Part shown: positions 48,379 to 58,669 of the stretch, in pieces | Position numbering within the stretch: position 1 is the first letter of the stretch | Layout of the letters: the number at the start of each line of letters is the position of its first letter | Made by a program: the position numbers and the translations under genes | Notes under the pieces: generated by a model | The model's database searches: none | Seen by the model: the letters and a program-made list of their open reading frames with translations, nothing else | Told to the model about the DNA's origin: nothing | From: an uncultured beta proteobacterium | GTDB taxonomy: Bacteria > Pseudomonadota > Gammaproteobacteria > Burkholderiales > Burkholderiaceae | Direction: 5' to 3' | Length of the DNA stretch: 64,000 nt | NCBI GenBank assembly: GCA_903821995.1 | Contig: CAIJNI010000040.1 | Coordinates: forward strand, 219,553-283,552

Positions 48379-51120
48379 ATGTCTACTCAAATTTTATTAT
48401 TAGTTGATGGCTCAAGCTACCTTTATCGAGCCTTCCATGCCATGCCAGATTTAAGAAATCCACAAGGCGAACCCACCGGAGCAATTTACGGAATGATCAA
48501 TATGCTAAGGAGGGCTCGTTTAGAGATTCCGACCACACATATTGCTTGTGTATTCGATGCGAAAGGGAAAAACTTTCGAGACGAATGGTATCCAGAGTAC
48601 AAGGCTAACCGATCCTCAATGCCAGAAGATCTGGTCAAACAAATTGAACCAATTCATGCGGTTGTAGCTGCGATGGGGTGGCCGATCATTATGGTACCTG
48701 GGGTTGAAGCTGACGATGTGATTGGAACATTAGCTAAAAGCGCATCAGCAGAAGGGTGGCAGACAATTATCTCTACTGGAGATAAAGATTTGGCACAGTT
48801 AGTTAATTCGCAGGTCCAACTGATCAACACCATGACGAATGAGAAATTAGATACAGAGGGGGTAAAGGCTAAATTTGGAGTGCCTCCAGATCGTATTGTG
48901 GATTATTTATCCATTACGGGGGATACCGTTGATAACGTTCCCGGAGTTAAAAAAGCAGGCCCTAAAACCGCTGTAAAGTGGCTCGAAGAGTTTGGTAGCC
49001 TTGATGGTGTAATCGCACATGCCAACGACATTAAGGGTGTTGTGGGCGAAAATTTAAGAGAAGCTCTTGAATGGCTGCCGATGGCGAGAAAATTAGTGAC
49101 TGTGAAGACAGATTGTTTATTGGACGGACATTTAAGTCACCTATCTGAGCTTCTAGCGCAACCTGAAAATCACGACCGTCTGCGCGCCTTATTTATTCAA
49201 TATGGTTTTAAAACCTGGCTAAAAGAATATGGGCTTGAGCAAGAAGTGCAACAAACAAATCATAACAATTCACTAAGTTTTAGTGATGGCGAAACGGTTG
49301 AAGTTCCAAAGATGGATATCAATAGAAATTATGAGTGTATTACGACTAAAGAGGCTCTCTTAGACGTTTTAGAAGTTATTAAACAGGCAAGTCTGACTTG
49401 TATTGATACTGAGACGGATGGCTTGATTCCGATGCAATCTCGCATGGTGGGCATTTCTTTATCTACCGAAGTTGGGAAGGCATGCTATATCCCATTTGAC
49501 CATACCACTGGTGAAGAGCAGTTAGGTCGTGAACTGGTCTTAGAAATATTAAAGCCCTGGTTAGAAGATCCAAATGCTCACAAAGTAGGTCAAAACCTAA
49601 AGTTTGATAAACATATCTTTGCAAATCATGACATATTACTAGCGGGTATTGTGCATGACACTCTTTTGCAGTCTTATGTATATGAGTCTCATTTAAGTCA
49701 TGGAATGGACAATTTGGCATTAAGACATTTGGGTGAAAAGACAATTAGCTTCGAAGAAATTTGCGGTAAAGGAGTTTCACAAATCACATTTGATCAAGTT
49801 AATTTACAAAATGCTACAGAATATGCTGCTGAAGATGCTGATATAACCTTGCGGTTACATCAATTCTTATGGCCAAAGATTGAAGTGGATCCCAAGTTGA
49901 AATACATCTATCAAGAAATAGAAATACCGTCCATGTTAGTACTTTGGAAAATGGAGCGTGAAGGGATTTTGATAGATACTCAAAAATTAGCAATTCAGTC
50001 ATCCCAAGTTGGACTAAGGATGCTTGCGATTGAAAAAGAAATTTATGAATTAGCTGGACAGCCTTTTAATATTCAATCGCCTAAGCAAATTGGAGAGATA
50101 CTTTTTGAGGTTAAGCAATTACCCATTATTAAAAAGACTCCTGGCGGCGCACCCTCTACTGATGAGGAGGTATTGCAAAAACTCTCATTGGATCATCCAA
50201 TAGCGGCAAGAATATTAGAGTACCGAAGTCTTGCTAAGTTGCAATCGACTTACATTGAAAAATTGCCAAAAATGATGGATGGTCGTACCGGGCGCATCCA
50301 TACGAACTATGCTCAGGCTGTTGCTGCGACAGGGCGCCTGGCTTCGAATGAGCCTAATTTACAAAATATACCTATTCGTACTGAAGAAGGACGAAAAATT
50401 CGTGAAGCATTTATTTCAAAGCCTGGCTATCAATTAGTATCAGCGGATTACTCTCAAATTGAGCTTCGGATTATGGCCCATATCGCTCAAGATGCCAGTT
50501 TATTAGAGGCCTTTGCAATGGGTAGGGATATTCATAAAGCCACTGCTGCTGAGATCTTTAATACGCAACTCGATGAGGTCTCCTCAGAACAAAGACGTTA
50601 TGCCAAGGTGATTAATTTCGGACTAATTTATGGGATGAGTGCATTTGGACTTGCCAGTAACCTTGGAATTGAAAGAGGGGCAGCACAAGCCTATATTGAT
50701 ACTTACTTTGGAAGATATCCTGGGGTAGCTAAATATATGGCTGACACCCGTGTGCAAGCAAAAGAGCAAGGATATGTAGAAACCATCTTTGGTCGCAGAT
50801 TATGGTTGCCTGAAATCAGGAGTGCAAATGGCATGAAGCGACAAGGAGCAGAGCGCGCAGCGATTAATGCGCCGATGCAAGGAACTGCCGCTGATTTAAT
50901 TAAATTATCGATGATAGCGGTTCAAAAATGGTTGGAGACTTCTCATCTAAAAAGCAAAATGCTATTACAAGTTCATGATGAATTAGTATTAGAGGTTCCT
51001 GTTGATGAAGTCGATATTGTTAAACAAGAGCTTACAAGGCTCATGACGACAGTTGCCACACTCAGGGTGCCACTAGAAGTTGGTATAGGTATTGGAAATA
51101 ATTGGGAGGAAGCACATTGA
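48379..51120 (+). CDS. polA: DNA polymerase I
   Basis: 913 residues from the ATG at 48379. All three domains look intact: 5' nuclease (LLVDGSSYLYRAFHAMP, EADDVIGTLAK, STGDKDLAQLV), 3'-5' proofreading exonuclease (CIDTETDG, GQNLKFDKHIF, AAEDADITLRLH) and polymerase (motif A SADYSQIELRIMAHIAQD, motif B RRYAKVINFGLIYGMSAFGL, motif C LQVHDELVLEVP). The intact DTET acidic pair says proofreading is retained, unlike the Taq type. The ZIP transporter gene follows after 16 bases. Confidence 0.97.
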   Translation: MSTQILLLVDGSSYLYRAFHAMPDLRNPQGEPTGAIYGMINMLRRARLEIPTTHIACVFDAKGKNFRDEWYPEYKANRSSMPEDLVKQIEPIHAVVAAMGWPIIMVPGVEADDVIGTLAKSASAEGWQTIISTGDKDLAQLVNSQVQLINTMTNEKLDTEGVKAKFGVPPDRIVDYLSITGDTVDNVPGVKKAGPKTAVKWLEEFGSLDGVIAHANDIKGVVGENLREALEWLPMARKLVTVKTDCLLDGHLSHLSELLAQPENHDRLRALFIQYGFKTWLKEYGLEQEVQQTNHNNSLSFSDGETVEVPKMDINRNYECITTKEALLDVLEVIKQASLTCIDTETDGLIPMQSRMVGISLSTEVGKACYIPFDHTTGEEQLGRELVLEILKPWLEDPNAHKVGQNLKFDKHIFANHDILLAGIVHDTLLQSYVYESHLSHGMDNLALRHLGEKTISFEEICGKGVSQITFDQVNLQNATEYAAEDADITLRLHQFLWPKIEVDPKLKYIYQEIEIPSMLVLWKMEREGILIDTQKLAIQSSQVGLRMLAIEKEIYELAGQPFNIQSPKQIGEILFEVKQLPIIKKTPGGAPSTDEEVLQKLSLDHPIAARILEYRSLAKLQSTYIEKLPKMMDGRTGRIHTNYAQAVAATGRLASNEPNLQNIPIRTEEGRKIREAFISKPGYQLVSADYSQIELRIMAHIAQDASLLEAFAMGRDIHKATAAEIFNTQLDEVSSEQRRYAKVINFGLIYGMSAFGLASNLGIERGAAQAYIDTYFGRYPGVAKYMADTRVQAKEQGYVETIFGRRLWLPEIRSANGMKRQGAERAAINAPMQGTAADLIKLSMIAVQKWLETSHLKSKMLLQVHDELVLEVPVDEVDIVKQELTRLMTTVATLRVPLEVGIGIGNNWEEAH

Positions 51121-51136
51121 TTTTGGAATTACAACA

Positions 51137-51910
51137 ATGACACTGATTTGGATTTTACTGGCCACTTTTTCAGCGGGCATTATAAGTATTACGGCGGCTG
51201 CGAGTTTGTCTTTCAAACTATTAACCAGAATGGTTGATTCAATGGTTAGCTTGTCGGTTGGTATTTTGCTCGCTACTACATTTTGGCATTCACTTCCAGA
51301 GGCGTTTAAAGAAGCTCAAGCTTCTGTTGATACTCTATTTTCTTTGCTTTTAGTGGGGATCCTTTTCTTTTTCTTTTTGGAAAAAGTATCACTTATTAGA
51401 CACAATCATCATCATGAAGGAGATGGCCACAACCATCATGAAGGTCATGATGCTGAATATGCAGGTAAAAGCGGATGGATGATATTGGTTGGTGATGGTA
51501 TTCATAATTTTGTGGATGGCATTTTAATTGCTGCTGCATTCGTTTCTGATCCTAAAGTTGGATTAATTACAGCGATAGCTATTATTGCTCACGAAATCCC
51601 TCAAGAAATTGGAGATTTTATGATTTTGATGAATGCGGGTTTTACTAAATTGAGAGCTTTAATTTATAACTTAGCCTGTGGCTTACTTGCGGTAGTTGGC
51701 GGTATTGTGGGTTATCTATTTTTAGACCATTCCGCGAAAATAATTCCATATTTATTAGTATTTGCCTCGAGTAGCTTTATTTATATTGCTGTAAGTGACC
51801 TGATGCCACAGATGCATCGCCGGATTAAGATCAAGGAATCACTTAAACAAATGCTGATGATTGGCATTGGTGTGGGGATTGTCATTGGACTATCTTTAAT
51901 ACAAAACTAA
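51137..51910 (+). CDS. ZIP family divalent metal transporter
   Basis: 257 residues with about eight membrane helices. Between helices three and four is a His-rich loop (RHNHHHEGDGHNHHEGHD), a typical metal-sensing or binding loop. The metal-site helices contain GDGIHNFVDGILIAAAF and IAHEIPQEIGDFMILMNAG, both ZIP hallmarks. I choose the ATG at 51137 (GGA about 10 bases before), because an upstream TTG at 51092 lies inside polA. Likely substrate is Zn2+ or another divalent ion; direction is presumed import. Confidence 0.88.
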   Translation: MTLIWILLATFSAGIISITAAASLSFKLLTRMVDSMVSLSVGILLATTFWHSLPEAFKEAQASVDTLFSLLLVGILFFFFLEKVSLIRHNHHHEGDGHNHHEGHDAEYAGKSGWMILVGDGIHNFVDGILIAAAFVSDPKVGLITAIAIIAHEIPQEIGDFMILMNAGFTKLRALIYNLACGLLAVVGGIVGYLFLDHSAKIIPYLLVFASSSFIYIAVSDLMPQMHRRIKIKESLKQMLMIGIGVGIVIGLSLIQN

Positions 51911-51921
51911 GGCGTCATCTC

Positions 51922-53031
51922 TTAACTAGTCTTTTGGTACTGAAGTGTTTGGCGGTACCATTCATGAAAATGTTGCATACCATCTTCCATTGGGCTTTGG
52001 TAAGGCCCGACCTCATTGGCTCCCCTAGCAAGAAGTGCTGCACGACCAGCATCCATTCTCTCAGCGATTTCATCGTCCTCGATGCAAGTTTCCATATAGG
52101 CAGCTTGTTCTGCCTCAATAAATTCTCTTTCGAACCAGATAATTTCTTCTGGATAGTAAAACTCTACAGTATTTCTGGTTTTATTCGGGCCTAATGGTTG
52201 CAATGTTGAAATGCATAAAACTCCTGGGTACCATTCCACCATCACATTAGGGTAGTAAGTTAGCCAAATTGCACCGTGTTTAGGTAGCTTGCCTTTATGA
52301 TGACGAAGGACTGCCTCATGCCATTTGGAATAAACGTTAGATCCGGGGTTCTTTAATTGCCCATTTAATCCAACGGTTTGAACGCTATACCATTCACCAA
52401 ATTCCCATTTCAATTCGTCACAGGTGACAAATTGACCCAGGCCCGGATGAAAAGGACCCACATGATAATCTTCGAGGTAGACTTCAATGAAGGTCTTCCA
52501 GTTGTAATTGCATTCATGAACTTCAACATGATCTAGGAGGTAGCCATCAAATTTGAGATCGCTAGAGACGCCAAGCTTTTTTAAATCCTTGAGGACATCA
52601 CGCGGGCCGTCAAATAGAAGACCTTGCCAATTTTGAAGAGGAGATTGATTTAAATTAAGGCAGGGTTTTTCACTAAAATGTGGCGCGCCTAAAAGACTTC
52701 CCTGAAGGTCATAGGTCCAGCGGTGCAGAGGGCATACGATATTTTCAGCATGGCCTCTACCGTTGAGCATAATTGCTTGACGATGTCGACAGACATTCGA
52801 TAGTAATTCAATGCCATTGGCATTTCTAACGAGTACACGACCTTCGTTTTCATTTTGTAAGGTTTGATAGCTCCCAACTTCTGGGACCATGAGTTCATGG
52901 CCGACATAGTTAGGTCCCTGCTTAAAAAGCAGATCCATCTCAAGCTTAAACAAATCAGCATCAAAATAAGCTGATACTGGTAACTGCAAATTGGACGGCG
53001 CAAGTTGCTGCGCGGTAGCCAGATCAGTCAT
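51922..53031 (-). CDS. Rieske-type aromatic ring-hydroxylating oxygenase, alpha subunit
   Basis: 369 residues. An N-terminal Rieske domain binds a 2Fe-2S cluster through C-R-H (NVCRHRQAIM) and CPLHRWTYDLQG. The C-terminal catalytic domain has the mononuclear iron motif EDYHVGPFHPGLGQF, with the bridging Asp and two His. The substrate is unknown. No beta subunit or reductase adjoins it; the 2Fe-2S reductase at 31-32 kb is a conceivable partner but only by inference. The ATG at 53031 is chosen over a GTG at 53040. Confidence 0.85.
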   Translation of the reverse strand: MTDLATAQQLAPSNLQLPVSAYFDADLFKLEMDLLFKQGPNYVGHELMVPEVGSYQTLQNENEGRVLVRNANGIELLSNVCRHRQAIMLNGRGHAENIVCPLHRWTYDLQGSLLGAPHFSEKPCLNLNQSPLQNWQGLLFDGPRDVLKDLKKLGVSSDLKFDGYLLDHVEVHECNYNWKTFIEVYLEDYHVGPFHPGLGQFVTCDELKWEFGEWYSVQTVGLNGQLKNPGSNVYSKWHEAVLRHHKGKLPKHGAIWLTYYPNVMVEWYPGVLCISTLQPLGPNKTRNTVEFYYPEEIIWFEREFIEAEQAAYMETCIEDDEIAERMDAGRAALLARGANEVGPYQSPMEDGMQHFHEWYRQTLQYQKTS

Positions 53032-53174
53032 TCTCCCCACCCCCGAAAAAAGTCAGCCGAAGCTAAGCGGAATAACCAATCCAACCATCGACATGTCGAT
53101 ATTGGAAAGGAATCTAGGATTATACTTAAACCTATATTTTAAGTCTATAACCTGAAAGAATTATTAATAGAGCG

Positions 53175-53411
53175 ATGAGTTCAATAAAATCAAGCACTTC
53201 CAATTCAAATGGAAATTCGATGGCCAATCACACGCCTAATTATGAAGATGCGGTTAGTGAGCTTGAAAAGCTCATTGCGGAGATGGAGTCTGGTAAATTG
53301 AGTCTAGAGCAAACCTTGGCAGCCCACAAAAGAGGCGCTGAGTTAATTAAACAATGCCATGTTCTACTTGATCAAGTAGAGCAACAAGTGAAAGTATTTG
53401 AAACAAAATGA
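53175..53411 (+). CDS. xseB: Exodeoxyribonuclease VII small subunit
   Basis: 78-residue helical protein with the XseB core YEDAVSELEKLIAEMESGKL then LEQTLAAHKRGAELIK. It forms exonuclease VII with XseA (not in the window). The first 15 residues are low-complexity S/N; an ATG at 53220 would give a more typical N-terminus. The stop overlaps the ispA ATG (ATGA), the widespread xseB-ispA-dxs arrangement. Confidence 0.92.
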   Translation: MSSIKSSTSNSNGNSMANHTPNYEDAVSELEKLIAEMESGKLSLEQTLAAHKRGAELIKQCHVLLDQVEQQVKVFETK

Positions 53412-54310
53412 CAGTAGACTGGAAGCATTGGCACGAAGAGCATCTTCGGCGGATTGAAGAACAATTACACCAGATAGCGGAATCATTTTCACCCAATATA
53501 TCTGAACTTCCTCGGGCAATGCAATATGCATTGATGGCGGGTGGTAAAAGAATTCGCCCCTTATTAGTTTATGCAACATATGAGTTGGGAAGTCAACTTC
53601 CTCAGTTACAGCAAGCTATTGAACAGGTGGATCAAGCTGCTGGAGCAATTGAACTTATGCATACGTATTCCCTAGTTCATGATGATTTGCCGACGATGGA
53701 CAACGACGACTTTCGACGCGGTAAACCAACTACTCATAAAGTGTTTGATGAGGCAACTGCCTTGTTAGTAGGAGATGCATTACAAGCAGAATCTTTTTAT
53801 ATATTGAGCCGTTTAGAAATTCCAGCGCAGATAAAGATTTTACTGATAAAAGAGCTTGCCATGGCAGCGGGCGTTCAGGGTATGGTTGGTGGGCAAGCTT
53901 TTGATTTGGGTAGTGTTGGAAAGCCACTAAATCAAGATGCTCTTGAACAGATGCACCTCTTAAAAACAGGAGCTTTATTGAAATGTGCAATTCAAAGTGG
54001 CGCATTATTAGGCGGACTCACTTCTTCGCAACAGCTCCTCTTAGTTGATTTTGCGGCGGCATTAGGCTTAGGTTTTCAGGTAGTGGATGACATTTTGGAT
54101 GCCACTCAGGATAGTGCAACTTTAGGAAAAACGGCAGGCAAAGATTTAGAAGCTGAAAAGCCGACTTATGTCTCCTTATTGGGGGTATCTGGTGCGAAGG
54201 CCTACTCAGAACAACTTCTAGACAAGGCATTAACTTGTTTAGAAAATTGGGGAGTAGAAGCTGAGTTACTGCGTGCAATAACTCAATGGGTGTTTAAACG
54301 AAATAAGTAA
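53408..54310 (+). CDS. ispA: Farnesyl diphosphate synthase (polyprenyl synthetase)
   Basis: Condenses IPP with DMAPP and GPP. 300 residues with AGGKRIRPLLVYA, the first Asp-rich motif in LVHDDLPTMDNDDFRRGKPT, GGQAFDLGS, and the second Asp-rich motif VVDDILDATQD (about 223-233). Overlaps xseB and precedes dxs by 103 bases. The hydrophobic residues before the first motif fit a short-chain (C15) synthase, though chain length is not certain. Confidence 0.93.
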   Translation: MTVDWKHWHEEHLRRIEEQLHQIAESFSPNISELPRAMQYALMAGGKRIRPLLVYATYELGSQLPQLQQAIEQVDQAAGAIELMHTYSLVHDDLPTMDNDDFRRGKPTTHKVFDEATALLVGDALQAESFYILSRLEIPAQIKILLIKELAMAAGVQGMVGGQAFDLGSVGKPLNQDALEQMHLLKTGALLKCAIQSGALLGGLTSSQQLLLVDFAAALGLGFQVVDDILDATQDSATLGKTAGKDLEAEKPTYVSLLGVSGAKAYSEQLLDKALTCLENWGVEAELLRAITQWVFKRNK

Positions 54311-54413
54311 GCTCCTATCTGACTTTCCTAGTGGGGAAGTTGAAATCCATGATTCTAGGGGATAATAGAGGGTTCAAACTTTTAGTTAACCTGTCATTAG
54401 ACATTAGAGAAAT

Positions 54414-56330
54414 ATGCAAGAGTTATTAACTTCTATTGAATTTCCCGAAGATTTAAGGAAATTATCAAGAGAGCAACTTCCAAGTCTAGCCAAAGAGTTG
54501 CGAGATTTTGTTTTAGACTCGGTGTCTAAGACTGGAGGGCATTTGTCCTCTAATCTAGGAACTGTAGAATTAACCATTGCTTTGCACTATGTGTTTAATA
54601 CCCCTGAAGATAAAATCATTTGGGACGTTGGGCATCAAAGTTATGCCCACAAAATATTAACAGGTAGGCGTGATCAGATGTCGACCTTAAGAAAGCTCAA
54701 TGGCATCTCTGGCTTTCCTAAACGATCTGAAAGTATCTACGACACCTTTGGTACGGCACATTCTTCTACTAGTATTTCTGCTGCGATTGGTATGGCTAGG
54801 GCTTTTCAAATCAAAGGTGAGAAAAAAGTTGCCGTAGCGATTATTGGTGATGGCGCAATGAGTGCAGGGATGGCATTTGAAGCTTTAAATAATGCAGGAG
54901 TTTTCCACGATTTGCCGCTCATTGTTGTATTAAATGACAATGACATGTCTATTTCTCCAGCAGTTGGTGCATTAAATCGATATTTAGCAAGACTGATGAG
55001 TGGACGGTTTTATGCCAAGACTAAAAAAGGGATTGACTCTATTCTTTCATTGGCACCACCATTACGCGAATTCGCGAAACGGTTTGAAGAGCACGCAAAA
55101 GGGATGGTTGTTCCAGGTACCATCTTTGAAGAGTTTGGATTTAACTATATTGGTCCAATAGATGGGCACGACCTTGATTCATTAATTCCCACATTAGAGA
55201 ATGTCTCTCAATTAGCAAGCGCTGGGGACGGACCTCAGTTTTTGCATATAGTGACTAAAAAAGGTCAAGGTTATAAGTTAGCTGAAGCTGATCCTATTTT
55301 GTATCATGGGCCAAGTAAATTTGATCCCAAGTTAGGGATTTCAAGTCAATCTTCGACTACGACTAAAAAAACCTTTACTCAAGTATTTGGAGAGTGGCTA
55401 TGCGATCAAGCAGAAGCCGACTCTAAACTCGTTGCTATAACTCCTGCGATGCGAGAAGGCTCTGGGTTAGTAGAGTTTGAGAGTCGTTTCCCGGAGCGTT
55501 ATTTCGATGTAGGTATAGCTGAACAACACGCAGTGACATTCGCAGCTGGGCTTGCTTGTGAAGGGTTAAAACCTGTCGTTGCGATTTATTCGACTTTTTT
55601 GCAACGTGGCTATGATCAACTGATACATGATGTGGCATTGCAAGACTTACCGGTTGTTTTTGCAATAGATCGTGCTGGGTTAGTGGGGGCAGATGGCGCA
55701 ACTCATGCGGGGGCTTATGACATTGCTTATTTAAGATGCATTCCTAATATGATTGTAATGACACCGAGCGATGAAAATGAATGTCGTCAAATGCTGTGTA
55801 CAGCCTTTCATGCAAACCACCCAAGTGCTGTGCGTTATCCTCGCGGCTCTGGCATAGGTAAGTCAGTACAACGTCATCTTGAGCCCCTTCCAATGGGCAA
55901 GGCAGAGGTATGTCGAAGCTCGCAGGCACATAAAAAAGTAGCTTTACTTTGTTTTGGAACTCTTTTGTACCCGGCGCTTGAAGTTGCAGAAAAACTCGAT
56001 TTGGGCGTAGTTAATATGCGTTTTGTAAAACCCCTAGATACTGAACTCTTGAGCCAACTTGTTGAGGAATATGACGGTTTCGTGAGCATTGAAGAGGGAG
56101 CTACGATGGGTGGTGCAGGAAGTGCTTGCTTAGAGTTTTTATCTTCTATGGGTGTCAATAAACCATTCTTACAACTTGGTCTTCCTGATCAGTTTATTGA
56201 TCAAGGGGAGGCTAGTTTGCTTTTAGAAAGCTGTGGTCTTGGGCCAGTTGGAATTGAAAAATCGATTCGAGAACATTTTGATTTTTTACAAGACGCGTCA
56301 ATTCGACCTCTACAAACCACAGTTGTCTAA
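54414..56330 (+). CDS. dxs: 1-deoxy-D-xylulose-5-phosphate synthase
   Basis: First, rate-setting step of the MEP pathway: pyruvate + glyceraldehyde-3-phosphate to DXP, using TPP. 638 residues. [23 protein letters not shown]/Mg motif [18 protein letters not shown], transketolase-like [17 protein letters not shown] (catalytic Glu) and [17 protein letters not shown] are all present. Works with ispA immediately upstream and ispH at 24 kb. Confidence 0.97.
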   Translation: MQELLTSIEFPEDLRKLSREQLPSLAKELRDFVLDSVSKTGGHLSSNLGTVELTIALHYVFNTPEDKIIWDVGHQSYAHKILTGRRDQMSTLRKLNGISGFPKRSESIYDTFGTAHSSTSISAAIGMARAFQIKGEKKVAVAIIGDGAMSAGMAFEALNNAGVFHDLPLIVVLNDNDMSISPAVGALNRYLARLMSGRFYAKTKKGIDSILSLAPPLREFAKRFEEHAKGMVVPGTIFEEFGFNYIGPIDGHDLDSLIPTLENVSQLASAGDGPQFLHIVTKKGQGYKLAEADPILYHGPSKFDPKLGISSQSSTTTKKTFTQVFGEWLCDQAEADSKLVAITPAMREGSGLVEFESRFPERYFDVGIAEQHAVTFAAGLACEGLKPVVAIYSTFLQRGYDQLIHDVALQDLPVVFAIDRAGLVGADGATHAGAYDIAYLRCIPNMIVMTPSDENECRQMLCTAFHANHPSAVRYPRGSGIGKSVQRHLEPLPMGKAEVCRSSQAHKKVALLCFGTLLYPALEVAEKLDLGVVNMRFVKPLDTELLSQLVEEYDGFVSIEEGATMGGAGSACLEFLSSMGVNKPFLQLGLPDQFIDQGEASLLLESCGLGPVGIEKSIREHFDFLQDASIRPLQTTVV

Positions 56331-56350
56331 AATTAAGCGACAATATTGAT

Positions 56351-57199
56351 ATGAACCAAATGAAATTTCCAAATACATCCTTAGATATTGCTGACACCCA
56401 GTCGGGTGTGGATTTACGTAATTTACCAATTGACCGTGTAGGGGTAAAGGGAATTCGTTTTCCCGTTGTGATTGATGGCCCTGATGGGCTTAAGCATTCT
56501 GTTGCGCAGTTTGCCTTGAGTGTTGCTTTGCCTGGAGATAAAAAAGGTACGCACATGTCACGCTTTATTAGTCTTTTACAAGGCTTTAAAGAAGCTATTA
56601 ATGCGTCAAGTATGAATTCTTTAGCAACTCAAATGCTACCCCTTCTAGAGGCGCAGGCTGGTAGCATTGAGGCTGAATATACGCACTTCATTAACAAGCA
56701 AGCCCCAATATCTGGAATCCAAAGTCTAATGGACTATCAGGTACAGTGGACAGCTAACGCCTACAAGAACTCAACTCATCAAACTCAGGTTGATGTCAAC
56801 TTGCGAGTGGTTGTTCCCGTCATGAGTTTATGCCCTTGCTCTAAAGAAATTTCAGAATATGGCGCTCATAATCAGCGCTCGCATATCACGATTTCAGCAC
56901 TCATTGATCATCAACAAAGTTTAAAAGTTGAAGATTTGGTGAGCATTGCTGAAAGTGAGGCGTCATCTGAACTATGGGGATTGTTGAAAAGGGCAGACGA
57001 AAAGTTTGTAACTGAAAAATCCTATGATAATCCCAAGTTTGTAGAGGACTTAGTTAGAGATGTGGCCCGAAGAGTTGAGGCGGATAGTCGAATTCTGAGT
57101 TTTGTTGTAGAGGCTGAGAATTTCGAATCTATTCATAATCACAGTGCTTACGCTAGGGTTAGTGGCCATCGTGGCGCGACATCAAAAGCAGGACTTTGA
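56351..57199 (+). CDS. folE2: GTP cyclohydrolase FolE2 (type IB)
   Basis: Metal-flexible GTP cyclohydrolase opening folate (and queuosine) synthesis, often used when zinc is limiting. 282 residues with [13 protein letters not shown], the metal-ligand Cys in [20 protein letters not shown] and the substrate Glu/His region [12 protein letters not shown] near the C-terminus. The last 15 or so residues run past the usual family end and overlap the 3' end of the convergent tsaD by 52 bases. Follows dxs by 20 bases, so co-transcription is likely. Confidence 0.94.
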   Translation: MNQMKFPNTSLDIADTQSGVDLRNLPIDRVGVKGIRFPVVIDGPDGLKHSVAQFALSVALPGDKKGTHMSRFISLLQGFKEAINASSMNSLATQMLPLLEAQAGSIEAEYTHFINKQAPISGIQSLMDYQVQWTANAYKNSTHQTQVDVNLRVVVPVMSLCPCSKEISEYGAHNQRSHITISALIDHQQSLKVEDLVSIAESEASSELWGLLKRADEKFVTEKSYDNPKFVEDLVRDVARRVEADSRILSFVVEAENFESIHNHSAYARVSGHRGATSKAGL

Positions 57200-58227
57200 T
57201 CAACGCTTTCTGGGTGGTTAAGTATTTTTAATGCGCCTGCAAAGGCAATCATTGCGCCATTATCTGTGCATAAATCTATCGGGGGATAAAGTACCCGAAG
57301 TTCCCCTGAAGAATTCTGGACAAGGCGGCTGAATTCATTACGAAGCTGAGTATTAGCTCCGACACCACCAGCCACAACAATTGTCTGACAACCTGTAGAA
57401 GCAACAGCACGCATTATTTTTTTTGTAAGAACATCAACAACAGCATTGACGAATTCATGTGCTAAATCTGCTTTTAATTGCTTTTGCTGTTCTAGCGAGT
57501 TTTTCTCAAATAACTTAGTTTGGGTTAGGACAGCTGTTTTAAGCCCGGCAAATGAAAAATTGAGGTCTTTAGAGTGAAGGAGTGGTCTGGGCAAATTAAA
57601 TCGCCCAGGTTGACCCAATTTTGCGAGTGCCGAAACTTCGGGGCCTCCAGGATAGGGAAGTCCTAAAAGTTTTGCCGTTTTGTCGAAGGCTTCACCTGCT
57701 GCATCATCTAAAGTCTCACCCAATAACTCGTAATCACCAATTCCTTTGACTAACATAATCTGGGTATGTCCCCCAGAGACTAATAGAGCTAAAAAAGGAA
57801 ATAGAGTTTCGCCAGATTCTAGCTGCAGATCCGGGGATAAAAGTGGCGATAGTAAATGGCCTTCAAGATGATGAACCCCAATGCATGGAATATTTAGACC
57901 AAAGCCAATAGATTTTGCAATAGAAGTGCCTACTAATAGCGCGCCGGCAAGTCCTGGCCCTCTGGTATAGGCAATTGCATCAATATCCTGAATAGTAAGT
58001 GAGGATTTACTTATAACCTCTTCAATAAGTGGTAAACAATGTTTGATGTGGTCCCTTGAGGCTAATTCTGGAACAACTCCGCCATATTCTTGGTGCATAC
58101 TCACCTGAGAAAATAGGCTTTGTCCCACTAATCCAAGGTAAGGAGCCTGTCCAGACTCCCAAAACTGGGTATCATAGATGGCAACACCAGTTTCATCACA
58201 AGAAGTTTCTATGCCTAATATGTACAT
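57148..58227 (-). CDS. tsaD: tRNA N6-threonylcarbamoyladenosine synthase TsaD
   Basis: Transfers the threonylcarbamoyl group to A37 of ANN-decoding tRNAs. 359 residues: [18 protein letters not shown] (ASKHA phosphate motif), the iron-site [12 protein letters not shown] (H-x-x-x-H), [32 protein letters not shown] and [12 protein letters not shown]. The divergent tsaD/rpsU pair, with 61 bases between starts, is classic. The 3' end overlaps folE2. Confidence 0.96.
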   Translation of the reverse strand: MYILGIETSCDETGVAIYDTQFWESGQAPYLGLVGQSLFSQVSMHQEYGGVVPELASRDHIKHCLPLIEEVISKSSLTIQDIDAIAYTRGPGLAGALLVGTSIAKSIGFGLNIPCIGVHHLEGHLLSPLLSPDLQLESGETLFPFLALLVSGGHTQIMLVKGIGDYELLGETLDDAAGEAFDKTAKLLGLPYPGGPEVSALAKLGQPGRFNLPRPLLHSKDLNFSFAGLKTAVLTQTKLFEKNSLEQQKQLKADLAHEFVNAVVDVLTKKIMRAVASTGCQTIVVAGGVGANTQLRNEFSRLVQNSSGELRVLYPPIDLCTDNGAMIAFAGALKILNHPESVDQSPAFDVAPRWPLTLA

Positions 58228-58288
58228 AAATCTATTTTCTCATGATAGAATCATATTCTTTAATAATATTTACAAAAGTATAAAAAGC

Positions 58289-58501
58289 ATGACTACAGTC
58301 CGCCTTCGTGAAAACGAGCCATTTGAAGTTGCCTTACGCCGTTTTAAAAGAACCATTGAAAAGAATGGTTTGTTAACAGATTTACGTGCACGTGAGTTTT
58401 ACGAAAAACCAACTGCAGAGCGTAAGCGTAAGAAAGCTGCTGCTGCGAAACGCCATTACAAGCGCATTCGTAGTCAAATGCTGCCAAAAAAACTATATTA
58501 A
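58289..58501 (+). CDS. rpsU: 30S ribosomal protein S21
   Basis: 70-residue, very basic protein with [20 protein letters not shown], then [17 protein letters not shown] and an Arg/Lys-rich end. I use the ATG at 58289; the frame extends upstream into tsaD without conserved sequence. First gene of the rpsU-yqeY-dnaG-rpoD macromolecular-synthesis cluster, with a terminator after it that would allow S21 to be made in excess. Confidence 0.96.
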   Translation: MTTVRLRENEPFEVALRRFKRTIEKNGLLTDLRAREFYEKPTAERKRKKAAAAKRHYKRIRSQMLPKKLY

Positions 58502-58556
58502 TCGTTCTGGGAAGTTACCCTTGGAGTTATCCTAGGGTGAAAGACAGAGGATAAAG

Positions 58557-58587
58557 AACCCGCTGGGGAAAGTTTCAGCGGGTTTTT
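58557..58587 (+). terminator. Terminator/attenuator after rpsU
   Basis: AACCCGCTG (58557-58565) pairs with CAGCGGGTT (58576-58584), with G-T pairs able to extend the stem into the loop, and then a T-run to 58587. It separates rpsU from yqeY-dnaG-rpoD, as in E. coli, where partial readthrough sets relative output. Confidence 0.87.
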
Positions 58588-58669
58588 ATTTTTTAAATTC
58601 CCTTAAATCTTTAATGACTTTTGTTTTAATGACAAAATAAACATACTATTTTTTAAAAAGAAGAATCAA

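Noticed and set aside
51407..51450. CAT/CAC-rich stretch resembling a repeat
   Set aside because: It encodes the His-rich cytoplasmic loop of the ZIP transporter; ordinary for the family.
58515..58540. Small hairpin ACCCTTGG/CCTAGGGT after rpsU
   Set aside because: Interrupted by a mismatch and without a U-tract. The stronger terminator at 58557-58587 explains the site.
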